From PALSA-911 sp963743035 (GTDB lineage: Bacteria > Pseudomonadota > Alphaproteobacteria > Acetobacterales > Acetobacteraceae): DNA of 64,000 nucleotides. The notes under the pieces were generated by a model that saw only the letters and a list, made by a program, of their open reading frames with translations, was not told where the DNA came from and ran no database searches. Where the stretch lies: contig CAVUOB010000009.1 of the NCBI GenBank assembly GCA_963743035.1, positions 1 through 64,000 of the forward strand, given 5' to 3'. Both the position numbers and the translations under genes were made by a program. Positions 42,311 to 51,829 of this stretch are shown here, one piece after another (position 1 is the first letter of the stretch; each line of letters opens with the position of its first letter).

Positions 42311-45300
42311 GTGCCCGCCTCATCGCCCAATGCCGACGCCTATGCCTGGATCGGATCCTCTGGCGGCCTATGGGGGCTGCCGGCCAACTGGCGGGATCTG
42401 ACATCGGGCGCCAACCCGGCGGTCTTCATCCCGGGCATCCTGACCCCGGTGACGATCACCGGCCTGTCGGGCGTGACCTACGAGGTGATCGCTGGCGGCG
42501 GAACCTCCGCCAGCCTGGGCGTGACCGGCAATGTCGATCTGACCGGCGCCTACACCACCGGCGCCCTCACGGTCGGAACCCGGACCACCGTCGGGGCGGG
42601 ATCCGCCTCGGTCAGCTATGTCTACGCCGCCGGCGCGCTGATCGTCGCGACCAACCTGACCGCCAGCACGGTCAACCTCGCCAGCGGCAGCCTCGGCCTT
42701 GCCGGCACCGGCGCAACGCTGTCCGTGTCCGGGGCGATGACCGTCGGCGCGCAAAGCGTCATCGGCCCTTCCAGCTACGACCCCGGCGCCGCCGGCAGCA
42801 TCAGCCTGGCTGCCGGCACCCTCCTGTCCGCCGGCGCCTTGACGATCAGCCAGGGATCGCTCGCGCTCAGCGGCGCGAACATGTCGGTCTCCGGCGCGGT
42901 CAGCCTCGGCGCCGCGGGCGTGCCGGCGGCGGGATCGGCGTATTCGTTCAACAGCACCGGCACCATCGCCATCGCCGGCGGCGGCGTGTTCAGCATTGCC
43001 AACGCGCTGACCGAAATCGCCGGATCGATCGCCGTCGACGGCACCGGTTCCAAACTGACCGTGCAGAAGACCCTGACCCTGCAACTGGCCGCAGCCACCG
43101 GCAGCCTGAGCGCGACGAATGGCGGCTCGGTGCGGGCCGACAGCCTGATGCTGCAGGCGCCGGCCAGCAGCAATGCCGGACCCACCGCTACCCTGCCGGC
43201 TTCCCTCGTCGTGGATGCCGCCAGCTCCATCGAAATCGGCTCCGGCACGGCCGCCACCGGCACCCTCACCATCGATGCCGGCAAATCCGTCACCGCGACC
43301 ATCGATGCCACGATCAACGGTGCCATCGTCGACAACGGCACCCTGTCCGAGGCCGGCGGCAACCTGACGCTGGCCGGCAACCTGTCCGGCACCGGCACGC
43401 TGCAGATCGGCCGCAACGGCGTGGTGACGATGAACGGCACCATCGCCGCCAGCGACAGCATCCTGTTCGCCGACGCCACCGCCACCCTGGCCATCGGCAC
43501 CAGTTCAACCACCCATGCGCCCTACAGCATCGGCGCCACGATCAGCGGCTTCCAGCTGGGCAACACCCTGCTGTTCGGCGTTGCCGCCACCAGCGTCGCC
43601 TACACCGCCACCGGCGCGAATACCGGTATCCTGACGTTGCTGAACGCCAGCACCACGCTCGCCACGCTCGCCTTCACCGGCAGCTATACGCCCGTCAGCT
43701 TCGTGCTCAGCCCGACCACCACCGGCGGCAGCAGTGTCAGCCTGCTGGCGCCGCAAACCGGCAGCGGCGGCACGCAGGCCTCGAACGCCAACACCTATGC
43801 CTGGATCGGCTCCACCGGCGGCTACTGGGGGGTGACGACCAACTGGCAGGACGTGACGGCGGCCGTCAACCCCGCGCAATTCGTCCCGGGCGCGATGACC
43901 CCGGTGACGATCGCCGGCCCGGCCGGCTCCGTCTACGAGCTGGTCCGCGGCGGCGGCACCTCCGCCAGCCTGGCGGTGACCGGCAATGTCGATCTGAGCG
44001 GCGTCTACAGCACCGGCGCGCTCTCGGTCGGCACCCGGACCGCCGTCGGGGCGGGGTCGGCCTCGGTCAGCTATGTCTACGCCGCCGGCGCGCTGATCGT
44101 CGCCACCAGCCTGACCGCCGGCACCGTCAACCTCGCCAGCGGCAGCCTGGGCCTCGCCGGCACCGGCGCGGCGCTGGCCGTGTCCGGCGCGATCGCCGTC
44201 GGCACGCAGAGCATCGTCAGCGGCACCACCCCGGCCAGCTACGACCCCGGCGCCGCCGGCGCCATCACCCTGGCCGCCGGCACCAGCCTGACCGCCGCCG
44301 CATTGACGATCACCCAGGGATCGATCGCGCTCAGCGGCGCCGGATCGACCGTCACGGTCTCCGGCAATGTCAGCCTCGGCGCCGCCGGCGTGCCGGGAGG
44401 ATCGGCGTATTCGCTCAACGCCACCGCCGGCATCGCCATCGCCGCCGGCGGCGTGTTCAGCATTGCCAACGCGCTGACCGAAATCGCCGGATCGATCGCC
44501 GTCGACGGCACCGGTTCCAAACTGACCGTGCAGAAGACCCTGACCCTGCAACTGGCCGCAGCCACCGGCAGCCTGAGCGCGACGAATGGCGGCTCGGTGC
44601 GGGCCGACAGCCTGATGCTGCAGGCGCCGGCCAGCAGCAATGCCGGACCCACCGCTACCCTGCCGGCTTCCCTCGTCGTGGATGCCGCCAGCTCCATCGA
44701 AATCGGCTCCGGCACGGCCGCCACCGGCACCCTCACCATCGATGCCGGCAAATCCGTCACCGCGACCATCGATGCCACGATCAACGGTGCCATCGTCGAC
44801 AACGGCACCCTGTCCGAGGCCGGCGGCAACCTGACGCTGGCCGGCAACCTGTCCGGCACCGGCACGCTGCAGATCGGCCGCAACGGCGTGGTGACGATGA
44901 ACGGCACCATCGCCGCCAGCGACAGCATCCTGTTCGCCGACGCCACCGCCACCCTGGCCATCGGCACCAGTTCAACCACCCATGCGCCCTACAGCATCGG
45001 CGCCACGATCAGCGGCTTCCAGCTGGGCAACACCCTGCTGTTCGGCGTTGCCGCCACCAGCGTCGCCTACACCGCCACCGGCGCGAATACCGGTATCCTG
45101 ACGTTGCTGAACGCCAGCACCACGCTCGCCACGCTCGCCTTCACCGGCAGCTATACGCCTGTCAGCTTCGTACTCAACCCGACCACCACCGGCGGCAGCA
45201 GCGTCAGCCTGCTGGCGCCGCAGACCGGCAGCGGCGGTTCGCAGGCCTCGAACGCCGACGCCTATGCCTGGATCGGCTCCACCGGCGGCTACTGGGGGGT

Positions 45301-47872
45301 GACGACCAACTGGCAGGACCTGACGACGGCCAGCAACCCCGCGCAATTCGTCCCGGGCGCGCTGACCCCGGTGACGATCGCCGGCCCGGCCGGCTCCGTC
45401 TACGAGCTGGTCCGCGGCGGCGGCACCTCCGCCAGCCTGGCGGTGACCGGCAATGTCGATCTGAGCGGCGTCTACAGCACCGGCGCGCTCTCGGTCGGCA
45501 CCCGGACCGCCGTCGGGGCGGGGTCGGCCTCGGTCAGCTATGTCTACGCCGCCGGCGCGCTGATCGTCGCCACCAGCCTGACCGCCGGCACCGTCAACCT
45601 CGCCAGCGGCAGCCTGGGCCTCGCCGGCACCGGCGCGGCGCTGGCCGTGTCCGGCGCGATCGCCGTCGGCACGCAGAGCATCGTCAGCGGCACCACCCCG
45701 GCCAGCTACGACCCCGGCGCCGCCGGCGCCATCACCCTGGCCGCCGGCACCAGCCTGACCGCCGCCGCATTGACGATCACCCAGGGATCGATCGCGCTCA
45801 ACGGCGCCGGATCGACCGTCACGGTCTCCGGCAATGTCAGCCTCGGCGCCGCCGGCGTGCCGGGAGGATCGGCGTATTCGCTCAACGCCACCGCCGGCAT
45901 CGCCATCGCCGCCGGCGGCGTGTTCAGCATCGCCAACGCACTGACCGACATCGCCGGATCGATCGCCGTCGACGGCGCCGTCTCCCGGCTGACCGTGCAG
46001 AAGACCCTGACCCTGCAACTGGCCGCCGCCGGTGCCGCCGGGCTCAGCGCCACCAACGGCGCATCGGTGCGGGCCGACAGCCTGGTCCTGCAGGCGCCGG
46101 CCAGCAGCAATGCCGGACCCGCCGCCACCGCGCCCGCCTCCCTCAGCGTGGATGCCACCGGCTCCATCGACATCGGTGCCGGCACCGCCGCCGCCGGCAC
46201 CCTCACCATCGACGCCGGCAAATCCGTCACCGCCACCACCGATGCCACGATCACCGCTGCCATCGTCGACAACGGCACCCTGTCGGAGGCCGGCGGCAAC
46301 CTGACGCTGGCCGGCAACCTGTCCGGCACCGGCACGCTGCAGATCGGCCGCAACGGCGTGGTGACGATGAACGGCACCATCGCCGCCAGTGATAGCATCC
46401 TGTTCACCGACGCCACCGCCACCCTGGCCATCGGCACCAGTTCAACCACCCATGCGCCCTACAGCATCGGCGCCACGATCAGCGGCTTCCAGCCGGGCAA
46501 CACCCTGCTGTTCGGCGTCGCCGCCACCAGCCTCGCCTACACCGCCACCGGCGCGAATACCGGCATCCTGACGCTGCTGAACGCCAGCACCACGCTCGCC
46601 ACGCTCGCCTTCGCCGGCATCTACACCCCGACCAGCTTTACCCTCAGCCCGACGGCAAACGGCGGCAGCGCGATCCGTTTGCAGACTGTTCCAAGAAGCT
46701 CGCCCTATCCGGATTTCAACGCCGACGGCCGTTCCGACATCGTCTGGCAGAACGACAACGGTTCGGTCGCCATCTGGGAAATGAACGGTACCACCTATAT
46801 CGGCGGCGCAGTCATCGGCAATCCCGGATCGAGCTGGCACGTCATCGCCACCGGCGACTTCAACGGCGACGGCAAGACCGACATCCTCTGGCAGAACGAC
46901 AACGGCACGCCCGCCATCTGGCTGATGAACGGCCTCAACTATCTCGGTGGCGGCACCCTCAGCAATCCCGGCACCAGCTGGCACGCCAAGGCCGCCGCCG
47001 ATTTCAACGGCGACGGCCTGTCCGATATCCTCTGGCAGAACGACAACGGATCGGTCGCCATCTGGGAGATGAACGGCCTCACCTATATCGGTGGCGCGAC
47101 GATCGGCAATCCCGGCACAGCCTGGCACGTGAAGGCCACCGGCGATTTCAACGGCGACGGCAAGGCCGACATCCTCTGGCAGAACGATGACGGCACGCCG
47201 GCAATCTGGCTCATGAACGGCACCACCTATATCGGCGGCGGAACCCTCAGCAATCCCGGCCCGAGCTGGCACATCAAGGGCACGGGCGACTTCAACGGCG
47301 ACGGCAAGGCCGACATCCTCTGGCAGAACGACAACGGCACACCGGCGATCTGGCTCATGAACGGCACCAGCTATATCGGCGGCGGAACCCTCAGCAATCC
47401 CGGCCCGAGCTGGCACATCAAGGGCACCGGCGACTTCAACGGCGACGGCAAGGCCGACATTCTCTGGCAGAACGACAACGGCACGCCCGCCATCTGGGAG
47501 ATGAGCGGCACCAGCTATATCGGTGGCGCCAGCCTCAGCAATTCCGGCACCAGCTGGCACATGATCGGCAGCGACGGCATGCTGTTCATCAGCGGCGCAT
47601 CCGGCAACGCGACCCTGGCCGCGACGCCGGCGGTGGACGACACCTTCGTGTTCACCTCCTACGCCGCCGGAGCGCATGCAATCAGCGGCTTCAACCCGGC
47701 GCATGACCTGATCGAGTTCGCGCTCAGCAAATTCGCCAATTTCGCCGCGGTCCAGGCCCATGGCACGGCCTCCGGCGGCGGCACGCAGATCGCGCTGGAT
47801 ACCGGCAGTTCCCTGCTGATCCAGGGCATCGCGCCGGGCAGCCTGACCGCCCAGAATTTCAGGTTCGTCTGA
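42311..47872 (+). CDS. Large repeat-rich secreted/surface protein with FG-GAP/VCBS repeats
   Basis: 1853 residues from a GTG (42311) with an AGGAG element. Residues about 10-1465 hold three long repeats of about 485-489 residues. Each starts YAWIGS(S/T)GG.W and continues with parallel-beta-type strands rich in Gly/Ala/Ser/Thr, suggesting a beta-solenoid adhesin. Residues about 1468-1755 hold six 48-residue FG-GAP/VCBS-like repeats (DFNGDGKADILWQNDNG) with calcium-type Asp/Asn loops. The last 100 residues (DDTFVFTSYAAGAHAISGF..., IALDTGSSLLIQGI...) look like the C-terminal export signal of type I secreted proteins, but the glycine-rich nonapeptides of RTX toxins are not seen. No N-terminal signal is visible, which fits type I secretion. 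No transporter is adjacent. Confidence 0.85.
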   Translation: MPASSPNADAYAWIGSSGGLWGLPANWRDLTSGANPAVFIPGILTPVTITGLSGVTYEVIAGGGTSASLGVTGNVDLTGAYTTGALTVGTRTTVGAGSASVSYVYAAGALIVATNLTASTVNLASGSLGLAGTGATLSVSGAMTVGAQSVIGPSSYDPGAAGSISLAAGTLLSAGALTISQGSLALSGANMSVSGAVSLGAAGVPAAGSAYSFNSTGTIAIAGGGVFSIANALTEIAGSIAVDGTGSKLTVQKTLTLQLAAATGSLSATNGGSVRADSLMLQAPASSNAGPTATLPASLVVDAASSIEIGSGTAATGTLTIDAGKSVTATIDATINGAIVDNGTLSEAGGNLTLAGNLSGTGTLQIGRNGVVTMNGTIAASDSILFADATATLAIGTSSTTHAPYSIGATISGFQLGNTLLFGVAATSVAYTATGANTGILTLLNASTTLATLAFTGSYTPVSFVLSPTTTGGSSVSLLAPQTGSGGTQASNANTYAWIGSTGGYWGVTTNWQDVTAAVNPAQFVPGAMTPVTIAGPAGSVYELVRGGGTSASLAVTGNVDLSGVYSTGALSVGTRTAVGAGSASVSYVYAAGALIVATSLTAGTVNLASGSLGLAGTGAALAVSGAIAVGTQSIVSGTTPASYDPGAAGAITLAAGTSLTAAALTITQGSIALSGAGSTVTVSGNVSLGAAGVPGGSAYSLNATAGIAIAAGGVFSIANALTEIAGSIAVDGTGSKLTVQKTLTLQLAAATGSLSATNGGSVRADSLMLQAPASSNAGPTATLPASLVVDAASSIEIGSGTAATGTLTIDAGKSVTATIDATINGAIVDNGTLSEAGGNLTLAGNLSGTGTLQIGRNGVVTMNGTIAASDSILFADATATLAIGTSSTTHAPYSIGATISGFQLGNTLLFGVAATSVAYTATGANTGILTLLNASTTLATLAFTGSYTPVSFVLNPTTTGGSSVSLLAPQTGSGGSQASNADAYAWIGSTGGYWGVTTNWQDLTTASNPAQFVPGALTPVTIAGPAGSVYELVRGGGTSASLAVTGNVDLSGVYSTGALSVGTRTAVGAGSASVSYVYAAGALIVATSLTAGTVNLASGSLGLAGTGAALAVSGAIAVGTQSIVSGTTPASYDPGAAGAITLAAGTSLTAAALTITQGSIALNGAGSTVTVSGNVSLGAAGVPGGSAYSLNATAGIAIAAGGVFSIANALTDIAGSIAVDGAVSRLTVQKTLTLQLAAAGAAGLSATNGASVRADSLVLQAPASSNAGPAATAPASLSVDATGSIDIGAGTAAAGTLTIDAGKSVTATTDATITAAIVDNGTLSEAGGNLTLAGNLSGTGTLQIGRNGVVTMNGTIAASDSILFTDATATLAIGTSSTTHAPYSIGATISGFQPGNTLLFGVAATSLAYTATGANTGILTLLNASTTLATLAFAGIYTPTSFTLSPTANGGSAIRLQTVPRSSPYPDFNADGRSDIVWQNDNGSVAIWEMNGTTYIGGAVIGNPGSSWHVIATGDFNGDGKTDILWQNDNGTPAIWLMNGLNYLGGGTLSNPGTSWHAKAAADFNGDGLSDILWQNDNGSVAIWEMNGLTYIGGATIGNPGTAWHVKATGDFNGDGKADILWQNDDGTPAIWLMNGTTYIGGGTLSNPGPSWHIKGTGDFNGDGKADILWQNDNGTPAIWLMNGTSYIGGGTLSNPGPSWHIKGTGDFNGDGKADILWQNDNGTPAIWEMSGTSYIGGASLSNSGTSWHMIGSDGMLFISGASGNATLAATPAVDDTFVFTSYAAGAHAISGFNPAHDLIEFALSKFANFAAVQAHGTASGGGTQIALDTGSSLLIQGIAPGSLTAQNFRFV
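42341..46700 (+). repeat. Three long tandem repeats (1455-1467 bp) in the surface protein
   Basis: Copies start at about 42341, 43796 and 45263. Copies 2 and 3 are 1467 bp (489 codons) apart, copy 1 is 1455 bp. About 710 bp near the end of copy 1 (about 42980-43691) are identical to copy 2, and about 435 bp near the start of copy 2 (43898-44333) are identical to copy 3. Confidence 0.9.
46712..47575 (+). repeat. Six 144-bp tandem repeats encoding FG-GAP/VCBS motifs
   Basis: Each unit contains gatttcaac...gacggc and encodes a calcium-binding-type loop followed by WQND(N/D)G. Units four and five are almost identical, which suggests local duplication. Confidence 0.88.
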
Positions 47873-47887
47873 CCCGACCGCAGCTCC

Positions 47888-49045
47888 TCAAACAGCCGCC
47901 ACCGACATCCGCTCCTGCCCGCACCCGGCAGCGGCCCCGAACTCGGCGCGATGGGTCAACTCCGGGTAGTCCGTCCGCGCGCCGAAAGACCAGAGCAGCC
48001 AGCCGAATTCGTAGCTGCGCATCTCCATGGTCAGGCGCAGCGCGTCACCGCCCGCGGGCCCGCCCGCGCGCCCCGTCAGCACGCCCGCCACCGCGCGCAG
48101 CAGGCGCATGTCACGCCGGCCCTGGATGCCGCGCCGCGCCTGCGACCGGTAGATGAGATGCCGGTCCGGCACCAGCATCGAGATCCCCATCTCGTTCGCG
48201 CCAAAGACCCAGTTGAACCCTTTCACGATGGCCTCGCGCGCGCCGGGGACACCTTGCCGCACCGCATGATGCAGCAGGGCGGGCGCCATCCCGTGCTGGT
48301 GCACGGAATAGACCTCATAGACATCCAGCACCCGGTCCGTCGCCGGAGAATAGAACCAGGGCCATTCACCCAGGCCGCCCTGCAGTTCCAACAGCCTGCC
48401 CACGCAGGCATTCGCGGCATCGATGGCGATCCTGTCCCCGGCGAGCTCGCCATACTGATACAGGCACAGCGCCAGATACACCTGTGTCGCGAACGAGGCG
48501 AAGTGCCGGCGCGGGCCACGGCCGCAGTCGCGGAACAGCGCGCCCGGCCCGCGGAAACGGGTCAGCACGAGGTCGCGAAGCGCGCCGGCCAGCTTCAGCC
48601 AGGAGGGATCGCGCCGGGCCTGGGCCACGGCGCCCGACAACGACAACCCGACATCCTGCGCCGTCCAGCCCGCCAGCCCGGCTATATCCGACGCCAATCC
48701 GCGCAGCCGCCCGGCCGCCGGCCCGGGCGCGCTCAGATCCAGTTCCGCCGCCGCCCACAGCGCCATCCCGGCCGCCCCGTTGCGCACGGGCTGGCCGGCC
48801 AGGGCCTGGCACAATGCCCTGAACGTCCCGGGAATATCATAAGGCTCCGCCGCGAGTGCCGCGCGCACCCGCGCCAGGCCGAGCAGGACATTCAATGAAT
48901 AATACACATCGCTATGCGGCACGGATTCGTTGGGCTCCCGGCGGCCGTCCAGGTGATATTTATGCGACCACATGCCCTTCTCGGGCATCCAGCAGCGCCG
49001 CAGGCCGGCCAGGCCATAAGCGGCAAGGGGGCTGATGTCACTCAT
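47888..49045 (-). CDS. Uncharacterised protein, possibly with an alpha-toroid fold
   Basis: 385 residues, ATG at 49045. The protein is helical with many Trp, Tyr and Leu residues and no signal or membrane segments. Repeated helical patterns (for example LNVLLGLARVRAALAAEP, LWAAAELDLSAPG, VYLALCLYQYGELAG) may form an alpha/alpha toroid of the type seen in glycosidases, epimerases and terpene cyclases. No active-site motif was recognised. The stop is 15 bases from the convergent surface protein gene, so the two may share a location but not a transcript. Confidence 0.6.
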   Translation of the reverse strand: MSDISPLAAYGLAGLRRCWMPEKGMWSHKYHLDGRREPNESVPHSDVYYSLNVLLGLARVRAALAAEPYDIPGTFRALCQALAGQPVRNGAAGMALWAAAELDLSAPGPAAGRLRGLASDIAGLAGWTAQDVGLSLSGAVAQARRDPSWLKLAGALRDLVLTRFRGPGALFRDCGRGPRRHFASFATQVYLALCLYQYGELAGDRIAIDAANACVGRLLELQGGLGEWPWFYSPATDRVLDVYEVYSVHQHGMAPALLHHAVRQGVPGAREAIVKGFNWVFGANEMGISMLVPDRHLIYRSQARRGIQGRRDMRLLRAVAGVLTGRAGGPAGGDALRLTMEMRSYEFGWLLWSFGARTDYPELTHRAEFGAAAGCGQERMSVAAV

Positions 49046-49227
49046 ATCGAAAGATCCGCCGATGCTTGCCCATGCGCGCGCGAGGCAGGATGTCGTCGTT
49101 CCGGCAACGAGATACCGCGCCCCGCCATGGATTGTTGCGTTCCACCGTAAATTCGCACGCCGTCCGGATACCTGTCGCGCGCGACGTCCAAACCCGTTAT
49201 CGTTGCGATATAGCAGCGGAGGACGTC

Positions 49228-51045
49228 TTGGACAAAGTTTCTCTCCCCGGCAATTCGCCCACTGGCAATTCGCCTCCTGGCAATTCGCCCGCCCAGGCCT
49301 GGATGCGGGCTCTGGCCAACATCACCCCTCTGGGCAGCACCGCCGATACCACGCTTCCCGGCCTGCTCGACCAGCTGGGCGCGAAATTCGGCGCCAACAC
49401 GGCCCTGGTCTCCCAGGACGATCGCGTGAGCTACAGCGAACTCGCCCGGCGATCCAACCAGTATTCCCGCTGGGCGTTGGACCAGGGCATCCGGCCCGGA
49501 GACGTCGTCTGCCTGCTGATGCTGAACTGCCCGGACTACGCCGCGATCTGGCTGGGCATCACGCATGTCGGCGGCGTGGTCGCGCTGATCAACACCAACC
49601 TCACCGGCGACGCGCTCTCGCATTCGCTCGTCGTCGCATCGCCCAAACACATCATCGCCGGCGCCGAACTGCTCGCCGCGGCGGAGTCCATCCGCCCTCA
49701 TTTGGCGCCGGACATTCAGTGCTGGCAGCACCCGTCCGGCGCCGCATCCTGGGCGGTTCTGGATCGCGAACGCTACCCGGGCGAGCCGCTTCACGCCGGC
49801 GAACGCCGCGCCGTTTCCATCCGCGACACCGCGCTGCTGATCTACACCTCGGGCACGACCGGGCTGCCGAAGGCCGCCAGGGTCAGCCATTACCGGATCC
49901 TGGAATGGAGCTTCTGGTTCGCCGGCATGATGGACGCCGGTCCCGGCGACCGGCTGTACAACTGCCTGCCGATGTACCACAGCACCGGGGGGGTGGTGGG
50001 CATCGGCTCCATGCTGGTGAATGGCGGAACCGTGGTGATCCGGCAACGGTTTTCCCTGCGCCGGTTCTGGGACGACATCGTGGCCGAGGCCTGCACCCTG
50101 TTCCTCTATATCGGCGAGCTGTGCCGCTATCTGGCGAACGCTCCGCCCCAGGCCCGCGAGACCGAACATGCTCTGCGGCTCTGCGTCGGCAACGGGTTGC
50201 GGGGCGATATCTGGGAGGGCTTTCAGAACCGGTTCCACATTCCCAGGATCCTGGAGTTCTATGCGTCCACCGAAGGCAATGTCGCCCTGTACAATTGCGA
50301 CGGCCGCCCCGGCGCGATCGGACGGGTCCCCTCCTTCCTGGCCCATCGCTTCCCGGTGGCATTGATCGCCTGCGACCCGCAGACGGGCCGGCCGCACCGC
50401 GGCCCGGACGGACATTGCATCCGCTGCCAGCCTGGCGAGGTCGGCGAGGCGGTGGGAAAGATCCTCGTCGCCGACGGCGACACCGCTCGGCCATTCGAGG
50501 GATATACCGACCGCTCCGCCTCCGACGCCAAGATCCTGCGCGACGTCTTCGCCAAGGGCGATGCCTGGTTCCGCACCGGCGACCTGATGCGGCGCGACGA
50601 TTCCGGCTTCTACTATTTCGTCGATCGCATCGGCGACACGTTCCGCTGGAAGGGCGAGAACGTCTCGACCACGCAGGTGGCCGAGGTGATCAGCCGCTGC
50701 GCCGGGGTTGCGGAGGCGGTGGTCTACGGGGTGGAGCTCCCGGGCAACGACGGCCGTGCCGGCATGGCGGCGATCACGATCCGCCCCGGCTTCAGCCTCG
50801 ACATCCTGCATGCGCACCTGGCCGCGCATCTTCCGGAATATGCCCGCCCGGTGCTGCTGCGCATCTGCGCCTCCCTCGAGATGACCGGAACCTTCAAGCC
50901 GATCAAGAACCGGCTCACGCAAGAGGGCTATGATCCGGGCGCGGGCACGGACGAAATCCATGTCCGCGATCCCTCGGGGCAAGGTTTCGCAAGGCTCGAT
51001 GCGCCGATGCTGGAGCGCCTCCGGTCCGGGGCGGTCCGCCTCTGA
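49228..51045 (+). CDS. FATP/VLACS-type acyl-CoA synthetase
   Basis: 605 residues from a TTG start with a GGAGG element five bases upstream. The AMP-binding motif LIYTSGTTGLPKAARVSH (about residue 212), a YASTEGN motif and the adenylation motif WFRTGDLM are present. The sequence DRIGDTFRWKGENVSTTQV near the C-terminus is typical of the fatty-acid-transport-protein/very-long-chain acyl-CoA synthetase family. It would activate long or very long fatty acids to CoA esters. The N-terminal 15 residues contain GNSP repeats made by a 15-bp tandem repeat. It is divergent from the uncharacterised gene. Confidence 0.9.
   Translation: MDKVSLPGNSPTGNSPPGNSPAQAWMRALANITPLGSTADTTLPGLLDQLGAKFGANTALVSQDDRVSYSELARRSNQYSRWALDQGIRPGDVVCLLMLNCPDYAAIWLGITHVGGVVALINTNLTGDALSHSLVVASPKHIIAGAELLAAAESIRPHLAPDIQCWQHPSGAASWAVLDRERYPGEPLHAGERRAVSIRDTALLIYTSGTTGLPKAARVSHYRILEWSFWFAGMMDAGPGDRLYNCLPMYHSTGGVVGIGSMLVNGGTVVIRQRFSLRRFWDDIVAEACTLFLYIGELCRYLANAPPQARETEHALRLCVGNGLRGDIWEGFQNRFHIPRILEFYASTEGNVALYNCDGRPGAIGRVPSFLAHRFPVALIACDPQTGRPHRGPDGHCIRCQPGEVGEAVGKILVADGDTARPFEGYTDRSASDAKILRDVFAKGDAWFRTGDLMRRDDSGFYYFVDRIGDTFRWKGENVSTTQVAEVISRCAGVAEAVVYGVELPGNDGRAGMAAITIRPGFSLDILHAHLAAHLPEYARPVLLRICASLEMTGTFKPIKNRLTQEGYDPGAGTDEIHVRDPSGQGFARLDAPMLERLRSGAVRL
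49245..49289. repeat. 15-bp tandem repeat, three units, at a gene start
   Basis: Three units with ggcaattcgcc at a 15-base period follow the TTG start of the acyl-CoA synthetase gene and encode GNSP-type repeats. Confidence 0.88.
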
Positions 51046-51094
51046 CGGCGACCGCCCTCGCCCGCCCCTTCCCCCCGCCCCGCGGCCGGGCGAT

Positions 51095-51829
51095 CTAGAC
51101 GGTATTGCCGGCATCTACGGTCAGCAGCGTCCCGGTCACGTTGCGGGCATTCTCGCTCATCAGATAATCGACCGCATTCGCGACATCCTCCACCTCCGGC
51201 AACCGGCGCAGCGCGCTCCGCCGCATGATCTGCCGGAGATGGCCGCCTTCGAGATCCTTGGTCATTTCGGTGGCGAGGAAGCCGGGCGCGACGCCATTCA
51301 CGGTGATCCCGAGCGGACCGAGCTCGCGCGCCAGGGAACGGGTGAAACCGACCAGCGCCGCCTTGGTCCCGGCATATACCGAAAGCCCGCTATAACCCGT
51401 GAAGCTCACGATCGAGGAGATGTTGACGATGCGCCCGGCCCCGCCAACCATCATGGAGCGCACGACGTATTTCGTCAGCATCATCGGCGAGACCACGTTC
51501 AGGCGCGTCAGCCGCTCGATCTGCTGATCCTGCATGGTCGCCAGGATACCGCTGGTACCAAGGGCTGCATTGTTGACCAGCCCGTGCAGCTGCCCGAACT
51601 CCTGGCGCAGCCCGGCGACCAGGCCCGGAATGCCGGCGGTGTCGCTGAGGTCGAATGCCCGGAAATGCAGCGAGCCTGGCGTATTGCGGTCCGCCGCCTC
51701 GATCCCCGCCGACAGCAACTCGGTCGGCTGCCGGGCAATGGCGATCACCCGATAGCCGCTCGCCGCCAGCTTTTGCGCGATGCCCAGCCCCAATCCGCGG
51801 CTGCCGCCGGTAACCACGACATTATGCAT
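51095..51829 (-). CDS. Short-chain dehydrogenase (3-oxoacyl reductase-like)
   Basis: 244 residues from ATG 51829, overlapping the AMP-ligase stop by eight bases. NAD(P) site VVVTGGSRGLGLGIA, an NNAALG loop, catalytic Ser (NISSIVSF) and Tyr/Lys (VYAGTKAALVGF). The C-terminal GTLLTVDAGNTV is typical of 3-oxoacyl-ACP reductases. It is the last gene of an operon with an acyl carrier protein and an AMP ligase, so it may reduce a carrier-bound 3-oxo group. Confidence 0.88.
   Translation of the reverse strand: MHNVVVTGGSRGLGLGIAQKLAASGYRVIAIARQPTELLSAGIEAADRNTPGSLHFRAFDLSDTAGIPGLVAGLRQEFGQLHGLVNNAALGTSGILATMQDQQIERLTRLNVVSPMMLTKYVVRSMMVGGAGRIVNISSIVSFTGYSGLSVYAGTKAALVGFTRSLARELGPLGITVNGVAPGFLATEMTKDLEGGHLRQIMRRSALRRLPEVEDVANAVDYLMSENARNVTGTLLTVDAGNTV

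Noticed and set aside
42247..46392. Alternative +1 frame of 1381 codons over the repeat protein
   Set aside because: Open only because the repeat DNA is GC-rich and repetitive. The protein reads as Arg/His/Gln repeats. The chosen frame gives the FG-GAP and export end.
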